From Chamaea fasciata (taxonomy: Eukaryota > Chordata > Aves > Passeriformes > Sylviidae): DNA of 64,000 bases. The stretch covers positions 1 through 64,000 of the forward strand of contig JARCOQ010000191.1 in NCBI GenBank assembly GCA_029207755.1. The letters run 5' to 3'. Both the position numbers and the translations under genes were made by a program. Of this stretch, positions 55,800 through 64,000 are shown one piece after another (within the stretch, counting starts at the first letter, position 1; each line of letters begins with the position of its first letter). The notes under the pieces are model-generated. The model was not told the origin of the DNA and did no database searches. It saw nothing but the letters and a program-made list of their open reading frames with translations.

Positions 55800-57677
55800 T
55801 GGGGGTGCCCTGGCTGTCCCCTAGGTGTCCCTGGGGGTGACCTGCCTGTCCCCTAAGTGTCCCTGGGGGTGCCCTGGCTGTCCCCAGGGTGCCCTGGCTA
55901 TGCCCTCGGTATCTCTGGGGGTGCCCTGCCTGTCCCTAGGGTGCCCTGGCTGTCCCGTACGTGTCCCTGGGGTTCCCTGGTGGTCCCCTAGGTGTCCCTG
56001 GGGGTCCCCTTGGTGTCCCTGGGGGTGCCCAGGGTGTCCCTTAGATGTCCCTGGGGGTGCCCTTGCTGTCGCCTAGGTGTCCCTGGGGTTCCCTGGCTGT
56101 CCCCTGGCTGTCCCTGGCGGTGCCCTGAGTGTCCCTGGTCTGCCCTGGCTGTCCCCTACGTGTCCCTGGGGGGGCCCTGGCAGTCCCCGAGGTGTCTCTG
56201 GGGGTGCCCTGGGTGTCCCTGGGGGTGCAAAGGGTGTCACTGGGGTTCCGTGGCTGTCACGTACGTGTCCCTGCGGGTGCCCTGGAGGTCCCCTAGGTGT
56301 CCCTGGGGGTGCCCTCGCTATCCCTGGGGTGCCCTGGCTGTCCCCTAGGTGTCCCTGGGGGTCCCCTTGGTGTCCCTGGGGGTGCCAATGGTGTCCCTTA
56401 GGTGTCCCTGAGGGTGCCCTTGCTGTCCCCTAGCTTTCCCTGGGGGTGCGCTGGCTGTCCCTGGGGTGCTCTGGATGTCACCTTGGTGTCCCTAGGGTGC
56501 CCTGTCTGTGCCCTTGGTGTCCCTAGGGTGCACTGGCTGTCGCCTAGGTGTCCCTGGGGGTGCCCTGGTGTCCCTGGGGGTGCCCTGCCTGTCCCCTAGG
56601 TGTCCCTGGGGGTGCCCTGGCTGTCCCCAGAGTGCCCTGGCTGTGTCCTCGGTGTCTCTGGGCGTGCCCTGCGTGTGGCCTAGGTGTCTCTGGGGGTGCC
56701 CTGGCTGTCCCTAGGGTGCCCTGGCTGTCCCCTCGGTGTCCCCGGGGGTTGCCTGCCTGTCCCCTAGGTGTCCTTGGGGGTGCCCTGGCTGTCCCTAGGG
56801 TGCCCTGTCTGTGCCCTTGGTGTCCCTGGGGGGGCCCTGGGTGTCCCTGGGGGTGCCTTGGATGTCCCTGGGGGTGCACAGGGTGTCACTGGGGTTCCCT
56901 GACTGTCCCGTACCTGTCCCTAGGGTTCCCTAGAGGTCCCCTAGGCGGCCCTGGGGGTGCCCTGGGTGTCCCTGGGGTGCCCTGGCTGTCCCCTAGGTGT
57001 CCCTGGGGGTGCCCTCGCTGTCCATGGGGTGCCCTTGCTGTCCCCTAGGCGGCCCTGGGGGTGCCCTGGGTGTCCCCTACAAGTCCCTGGGGGTGCCCTG
57101 GCTGTCCCCTAGGTGTCCCTGGGGGTGCCCTGGGTGTCCCTGGGGGTGCCCTGGCTGTCTCCTAGGTGTCCCTGGGGGTGCCCTGGGTGTCCCTGGAGTG
57201 CCCTGGCTGTCCCCTACATGTCCCTAGGGGTGCCCTGGCTGTCCCCTAGGTGTCCCTGGAGGTGTCCTGCCTTCCCCTAGGTGTCCCTGGGGGTGCCCTG
57301 GCTTTCCCCTCGGTGTCCCTGGGGGTGCCCTGCCTGTCTCCTAGGTGTCCTTGGGGGTGCCCTGCCTGTTCCCTAGGTGTCCCTGGGGGTGCCCTGGGTG
57401 TCCCTGGGGTGCCCTGGCTGTCCCCTTGGTGTCCCTGGTGGTGCCCTGTGGGTCCCTGGGGTGCCCTGGGGGTGCTCTGGTGTCCCTGGGGGTGCCCTGG
57501 CTGTCCCCTAGGCGTCCCTGGGGGTGCCTTGGCTGTCCCTGGAGTGCCCTGGCTGTCCCCTAGTTGTCCCTGGGGTTGCCCTGGCTGTCCCCTAGGTGTC
57601 GTTGGGGGTGCCCTGGGTGTCTCTGGGGGTGCCCTGCCTGTCCCCTAGGTGTCCCTGGGGGTGCCCTGGGTGTCCCT
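55800..57677 (+). repeat. segmental duplication G, copy 2
   Basis: Partner of 34,889-36,786. Further, more diverged copies of its left part lie at about 59,640-60,070 and 61,690-62,700. Confidence 0.8.
57071..57640 (+). repeat. three-copy block H, copy 3
   Basis: Same variant order as at 36,180 (offset 20,891) and part of G copy 2. It lacks about 20 bp near 57,065 relative to copy 1. Confidence 0.75.
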
Positions 57678-60600
57678 GGGGTGCCCTGGCTGTCACCTTC
57701 GTGTCCCTGGGGGTGCCCTGGGTGTCCCTGGGGTGCCCTGGCTGTCCCCAAGGTGTCCCTGTGGGTGCCCACAGTATCCCTGGGAGTATCCTGGCTGTCC
57801 CCTAGGGGTCTCTGGGGGTGCCCTGGGTGTCCCTGGGGGTGCACAGGGTGTCACTGGGATTCCCTGGCTGTCCCGTAGGTGTCCCTGGGGGTGCCCTGGG
57901 TGTCCCTGGGGGTGCACAGGGTGTCACTGGGGTTCCCTGGCTGTCCCGTAGGTGTCCCTGGGGGTGCCCTGGGTGTCCCTGGGGGTGCACAGGGTGTCCC
58001 TGGGGGTGCCCTGGCTGTCCCCTAGGTGTCCCTGGGGGTGTCCTGCCCTGCCCTCGGTGTCCCTGGGGGTGCCCTGGGTGTCCCTGGGGGGGCCCTGGCT
58101 GTTCCCTAGGTGTTCCTGGGGGTGCCCTGGCTGTCCCTGGGGTGCCCTGTCTGTCCCCAAGGTGTCCCTGGGGGTGCCCTGCCTGTCCTCTCGGTGTCCC
58201 TGGGGTTCCATGGCTGTCCCCTAGGTGTCCCTGGGTGTGCCCTGGCCGTCCCTGGGGGTGCCCTGGCTGTCCCGTAGGTGTCCCTGGGGGTGCCCTGGGT
58301 GTCCCTGGGGGTGCACAGGGTGTCACTGGGGTTCCCTGGCTGTCCCGTAGGTGTCCCTGGGGGTGCCCTGGCTGTCCCTGGGGGTGCACAGGGTGTCCCT
58401 GGCGGTGCCCTGGCTGTCCCCTAGGTGTCCCTGGGGGGGCCCTGGCTGTTCCCTAGGTGTCCCTGGGGGTGCCCTCGCTATCCCTGGGGTGCCCTGGCTG
58501 TCCCCTTCTTGGTGGCCCTGGGGGTGCCCTGGGTGTCCCTAGGGGTGCCCTGGAGTTCCCCTAGGTGTCCCTGTGGGTGCCCTGGCTGTCCCTTGGGTGC
58601 CCTGGCTGTCCCCAAGGTGTCCCTGGGGGTGCCCTGCCTGTCCTCTCGGTGTCCCTGGGGTTCCATGGCTGTCCCCTAGGTGTCCCTGGGTGTGCCCTGG
58701 CCGTCCCTGGGGTGCCCTGGCTGTCCCGTAGGTGTCCCTGGGGATGCCCTGGGTGTCCCTGGGGGTGCACAGGGTGTCACTGGATTCCCTGGCTGTCCCG
58801 TAGGTGTCCCTGGGGGTGCCCTGGGTGTCCCTGGGGGTGCACAGGGTGTCACTGGGGTTCCCTGGCTGTCCCGTAGGTGTCCCTGGGGGTGCCCTGGGTG
58901 TCCCTGGGGGTGCACAGGGTGTCCCTGGAGTGCCCTGGCTGTCCCCTCGGTGTCCCTGGGGGTGCCCTGACTGGCCCTGGGGTGCCCAGGGGGTGCCCTG
59001 GCTGTCCCCAAGGTGTCCCTGGGGTTGCCTTCCCTGTCCCCTAGGTGTCCCTGGGGTGCCCTGGCTGTCCCCTCGGTGTCCCTGGGGGTGCCAAGTGTGT
59101 CCCTGGGAGTGCCCTGGCTGTCCCCTAGGTGTCCCTTGGGGTGCCCTGGGTGTCACTGGGGTGCCCTGGCTGTCCCCTAGGTGTCCCTGGGGGTGCCCTG
59201 GCTGTCCCCTTCGTGTCTTGGGGGTGCCCTGGCTGTCCCTAGGGTGCCCTGGCTGTCCCCTACGTGTCCCTGGGGGTGGCCAGGGTGTCCCTGGGGTGCC
59301 CTGGCTGTCCCCTAGGTGTCCCTGGGGGGCCCTGGCTGTCCCCTAGGTGTCCCTGGGGGTGCCCTGGGTGTCCCTGCGGTTCCCTGCCTGTCCCTACGTG
59401 TCCCTGGGGGTGCCCTGGCTGTCCCTGGAGTGCCCTGGCTGTGCCCTCGGTGTCCCTGGGGGTTCCCCGGCTGTCCCCTAGGTGTCCCTGTGGGTTCCCT
59501 GGCTGTCCTCTCGGTGTCCCTGTGGGTGCCCAGGGTGTCCCTGGGGTGCCCTGGCTGTCCCCTACGTGTCCCTGGGGGTGCCCAGGGTGTCCCCTTGGTG
59601 TCCCTGGGCTGCCTTGGCTATCCCCTAGGTGTCCCTGGGGGTGCCCTCGCTGTCCCTGGGGTGCCCTGGCTGTCCCCTAGGTGTCCCTGGGGGTCCCCTT
59701 GTTGTCCCTGGGGCTGCCCAGGGTGTCCCTTAGATGTCCCTGGGGGTGCCCTTGCTGTCGCCTAGGTGTCCCTGGGGGAGCCCAGGGTGTCCCTGGGGTT
59801 CCCTGGCTGTCCCCTGGCTGTCCCTGGGGGTGCCCTGAGTGTCCCTGGGCTGCCCTGGCTGTCCCCTAGGTGTCCCTGGGGGGGCCCTGGCAGTCCCCGA
59901 GGTGTCCCTGGGGGTGCCCTGGGTGTCCCTGGGGGTGCAAAGGGTGTCACTGGGGTTCCCTGGCTGTCCCGTACGTGTCCCTGCGGGTGCCCTGGAGGTC
60001 CCCTAGGTGTCCCTGGGGGTGCCTTCGCTATCCCTGGGGTGCCCTGGCTGTCCCCTAGCTTTCCCTGGGGTGCCCTGGCTGTCCCTGGGGTGCTCTGGAT
60101 GTCACCTTGGTGTCCCTGGGGGTGCCCTGTCTGTGCCTTTGGTGTCCCTGGGGGGGCCCTGGGTGTCCCTGGGGGTGCCCTGGATGTCCCCTAGGTGTCC
60201 CTGGGGTGCCCTGGCTGTCCCAGGGGTGCCGTGGCTGTCCCCTAGGTGTCCCTGGGGGTGCCTTGGGTGTCCCTGGGGTGCCCTGGCTGTCCCCTAGGTG
60301 TCCCTGGGGGGGGCCCCGGCTGTCCCCTAGGTGTCTTTGTGGGTTCCCTGGCTGTCCTCTCGGTGTCCCTGTGGGTTCCCAGGGTGTCCCTGGGGTGCCC
60401 TGGCTTTCCCCTACGTGTCCCTGGGGGTGCCCAGGGTGTCCCCTTGGTGTCCCTGGATGCCTTGGCTATTCCCTAGGTGTCCCTGGGGGTGCCCAGGCTG
60501 TCCTTGGGGTGCTCTGGCTGTCCCCTTGGTGTCCCTGGGGGTGCCCTGGCTGTCCCCTAGCTGTCCCTGGGGGTGCCCTTGCTGTCCATGGGCGCCCTGG

Positions 60601-63600
60601 GGGTGCCCTGGCTGTCCCCTAGGTGTCCCTGGGGGTGACCTGCCTGTCCCCTAGGTGTCCCTGGGGTGCACTGAGTGTCCCTGGGGGTGCCCTCGCTGTC
60701 CCCTGGAATGCCCTGGCTGTCCCCTAGGTGTCCCTGGGGGTCCCCTTGGTGTCCCTGGGGGTGCCCAGGGTGTCCCTTAGGTGTCCCTGAGGGTGCCCTT
60801 GCTGTCCCCTAGCTTTCCCTGGGGGTGCCCTGGCTGTCCCTGGGGTGCTCTGGATGTCACCTTGGTGTCCCTGGGGGTGCCCTGTCTGTGCCCTTGGTGT
60901 CCCTGGGGGGGCCCTGGGTGTCCTGGGGGTGCCCTGGATGTCCCTGGGGATGCACAGGGTGTCACTGGGGTTCCCTGACTGTCCCGTACCTGTCCCTAGG
61001 GTTCCCTACAGGTCCCCTAGGTGTCCCTGGGGGTGCACTCGCTGTCCCTGGGGTGCCCTGGCTGTCCCCTAGGCGGCCCTGGGGGTGCCCTGGGTGTCCC
61101 TGGGGTGCCCTGGCTGTCCCCTAGGTGTCCCTGGGGGGGCTCTGGCTGTCTCCTAGGTGTCACTGGGGGGCCCTGGCTGTCTTCTAGGTGTCCCTGGGGG
61201 TGCCCAGGGGTGTCCCTGCGGTTCCCTGCCTGTCCCCTACGTGTCCCTGGGGGTGCCCTGGCTGTCCCTGGAGTGCCCTGGCTGTGCCCTCGGTATCCCT
61301 GGGGGTTCCCCGGCTGTCCCCTAGGTGTCCCTGTGGGTTCCCTGGCTGTCCTCTCGGTGTCCCTGTGGGTGCCCAGGGTGTCCCTGGGGTGCCCTGGCTG
61401 TCCCCTACGTGTCCCTGGGGGTGCCCAGGGTGTCCCCTAGCTGTCCCTGGGGGTGCCCTTGCTGTCCATGGGGTGCCCTGGGGGTGCCCTGGCTGTCCCC
61501 TAGGTGTCCCTGGGGGTGACCTGCCTGTCCCCTAGGTGTCCCTGGGGGTGCCCTGGCTGTCCCCAGGGTGCCCTGGCTATGCCCTCGGTATCTCTGGGGG
61601 TGCCCTGCCTGTCCCTAGGGTGCCCTGGCTGTCCCGTACGTGTCCCTGGGGTTCCCTGGTGGTCCCCCTAGGTGACCCTGGGGGTGCCCTGAGTGTCCCT
61701 GGGGGAGCCTTCGCTGTCCCTGGGGTGCCCTGGCTGTCCCCTAGGTGTCCCTGGGGGTCCCCTTGGTGTCCCTGGGGGTGCCCAGGGTGTCCCTTAGATG
61801 TCCCTGGGGGTGCCCTTGCTGTCGCCTAGGTGTCCCCCTGGGGATGCCCAGGGTGTCCCTGGGGTTCCCTGGCTGTCCCCTGGCTGTCCCTGGGGGTGCC
61901 CTGAGTGTCCCTGGGCTGCCCTGGCTGTCCCCGAGGTGTCCCTGGGGGTGCCCTGGGTGTCCCTGGGGGTGCAAAGGGTGTCACTGGGGTTCCCTGGCTG
62001 TCCCGTACGTGTCCCTGCGGGTGCCCTGGAGGTCCCCTAGGTGGCCCTGGGGGTGCCCTCGCTATCCCTGGGTGCCCTGGCTGTCCCCTAGGTGTCCCTG
62101 GGGGTCCCCTTGTTGTCCCTGTTGGTGCCCAGGGTGTCTCTTAGGTGTCCCTGGGGGTGCCCTTGCTGTCCCCTAGCTTTCCCTGGGGGTGCCCTGGCTG
62201 TCCCTGGGGTGCTCTGGATGTCACCTTGGTGTCCCTGGGGGTGCCCTGGCTGTCCCCTTGGTGTCCCTAGGGTGCCCTGTCTGTGCCCTTGGTGTCCCTA
62301 GGGTGCCCTGGCTGTCGCCTTGGTGTCCCTGGGGGTGCCCTGGTGTCCCTGGGGGTGCCCTGCCTGTCCCCTAGGTGTCCCTGGGGGTGCCCTGGCTGTC
62401 CCCAGAGTGCCCTGGCTGTGCCCTCGGTGTCTCTGGGGGTGCCCTGCGTGTCCCCTAGGTGTCTCTGGGGGTGCCCTGGCTGTCCCTAGGGTGCCCTGGC
62501 TGTCCCCTCGGTGTCCCTGGGGGTGGCCTGCCTGTCCCCTAGGTGTCCTTGGGGTGCCCTGGCTGTCCCTAGGGTGCCCTGTCTGTGCCCTTGATGTCCC
62601 TGGGGGGGGCCCTGGGTGTCCCTGGGGGTGCCCTGGATGTCCCTGGGGGTGCACAGGGTGTCACTGGGGTTCCCTGACTGTCCAGTACCTGTCCCTAGGG
62701 TTCCCTAGAGGTCCCTAGGTGTCCCTGGGGGTGCCTTCGCTGTCCCTGGGGTGCCCTGGCTGTCCCCTAGGCGGCCCTGGGGGTGCCCTGGGTGTCCCTG
62801 GGGTGCCCTGGCTGTCTCCTAGGTGTCCCTGGGGGTGCCCTGGGTGTCCCTGGAGTGCCCTTGCTGTCCCCTACATGTCCCTAGGGGTGCCCTGGCTGTC
62901 CCCTAGGTGTCCCGGGGGTGTCCTGCCTTCCCCTAGGTGTCCCTGGGGGTGCCCTGGCTTTCCCCTCGATGTCCCTGGGGGTGCCCTGCGTGTCCCTGGG
63001 GTGCCCTGGCTGTCCCCAAGGTGTCCCTGGGAGTGCCCTGGCTGTCCCCTAGGGGTCTCTGGGGTGCCCTGGCTGTCCCGTCAGTGTCCCTGGGGGTGCC
63101 CTGCCTGTCCCCTAGGTGTCCCTGGGGGTGCCCTGGGTGTCCCTGGGGTGCCCTGGCTGTCCCTTGGTGTCCCTGGTGGTGCCCTGTGGGTCCCTGGGGT
63201 GCCCTGGGGGTGCTCTGGTGTCCCTGGGGGTGCCCTGGCTGTCCCCTAGGTGTCCCTGGGGGTTCCTTGGCTGTCCCTGGAGTGCCCTGGCTGTCCCCTA
63301 GGTGTCCCTGGGGGGGCCCTGGGTGTCCCTGGGGGTGCACAGGGTGTCAGTGGGGTTCCCTGGCTGTCCCGTACGTGTCCCTGGGGGTGCCCTGGAGGTC
63401 CCCTAGGTTTCCCTGGGGGTGCCGGGAGTGTCCCTGGCTGTCCTGGCTGTCCCCTATGTGTCCCTGGGGGTCCCCTTGATGTCCCTGGGGGTGCCCAGGG
63501 TGTCCCCTCGGTGTCCCTGGGGGTGCCCTGGCTGTCCCCTTGGTGTCCCTGGTGGTGCCCTGGCTGTGCCCTTGGTGTCCCTGGGGGTGCCCTGGCTGTC

Positions 63601-64000
63601 CCTAGGGTGCCCTGGCTGTCCCCTAGGTGTCCTGGGGGTGCCCTGGTGTCCCTCGGGGTGCCCTGGCTGTCCCCTAGGTGTCCCTGGGGGTGCCCTGGGT
63701 GTCCCTGGAGTGCCCTGGCTATCCCCTAAACTTCCCTGGGGGGGCCCTGGCTGTCCTCTACGTGACCCTGGGGGTGCCCTTCCTGTCCCTCGGGGTTCCC
63801 TGGAGGTCCCCTAGGTGTCCCTGGGGGTGCCCTCGCTATCCCTGGGGTGCCCTGGCTGTCCCCTAGATGTCCCTGGGGGACCCCTTGGTGTCCCTGGGGG
63901 TGCCCATGGTGTCCCTTAGGTGTCCCTGAGGGTGCCCTTGCTGTCCCCTAGCTTTCCCTGGGGGTGCCCTGGCTCTCCCTGGGGTGCTCTGGATGTCACC
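57678..64000. repeat. right-edge array segment
   Basis: Mosaic of diverged copies of block G and of the 44-46 kb stretch, with more small indels (for example a TTC insertion near 58,507 and shortened units near 59,391 and 60,593) than elsewhere. It runs off the window edge. No unique sequence seen. Confidence 0.85.

Larger units (their letters stand above)
50328..64000. repeat. GC-rich minisatellite array, right (downstream) block
   Basis: Same repeat family as the left block, in the same orientation, starting about six bases after the GT of the candidate donor at 50,322 and running off the right edge. It uses the same 21-bp and 32-bp modules and shares long duplicated blocks with the left array (for example 55,800-57,677 with 34,889-36,786). 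The two arrays are therefore one expanding family split by the unique island. No gene, RNA gene or transposon was seen in it. Confidence 0.97.

Overview
The window is eukaryotic DNA and almost all of it is one GC-rich, A-poor minisatellite. Two arrays, at about 1-49,788 and 50,328-64,000, consist of variants of a 32-bp unit built from three related 10-11-bp modules (GGTGTCCCTGG + GGGTGCCCTG + GCTGTCCCCTA). Units mix with a 21-bp form (first two modules only), so local period alternates between 21, 32, 53 and 73 bp. The many open frames in both arrays are by-products of this repeat and I do not annotate them as genes. Most begin at GTG, and the consensus itself carries a TAG stop in a palindromic CTAG.

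The only non-repetitive DNA is an island of about 0.5 kb at 49,789-50,327. It reads as a + strand piece of a protein-coding gene: exon (49,789-49,834), 204-bp intron, exon (50,039-50,116), 178-bp intron, possible 27-bp microexon (50,295-50,321). All three candidates join in phase 0. They give peptides with ordinary protein composition (LARILDSASGAM; LDELVPVRNVERLKRDLR; LLEVEAAVG). I do not recognise the protein. The arrays would then sit inside the two flanking introns, and both stop at the outer splice sites.

The short GC-rich introns, the CATCCCAGT-like pyrimidine tract, the G-run intron and the GC-rich intronic minisatellite suggest a bird, probably a microchromosome gene. This is inference from style, not from a recognised gene.

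Above the 32-bp unit the array is a mosaic of kilobase-scale direct duplications: A1/A2 (3,104 bp, exactly 9,800 bp apart, only two differences noticed), B1/B2 (2.04 kb, 5,134 bp apart), D1/D2 (4.68 kb), C1/C2 (4.2-4.3 kb), E1/E2 (about 3.66 kb), F1/F2 (1.0 kb), G1/G2 (1.9 kb, 20.9 kb apart) and a three-copy block H. They differ in divergence, which implies several rounds of unequal exchange or conversion. No RNA genes, transposons, CRISPR arrays or complete genes were seen.
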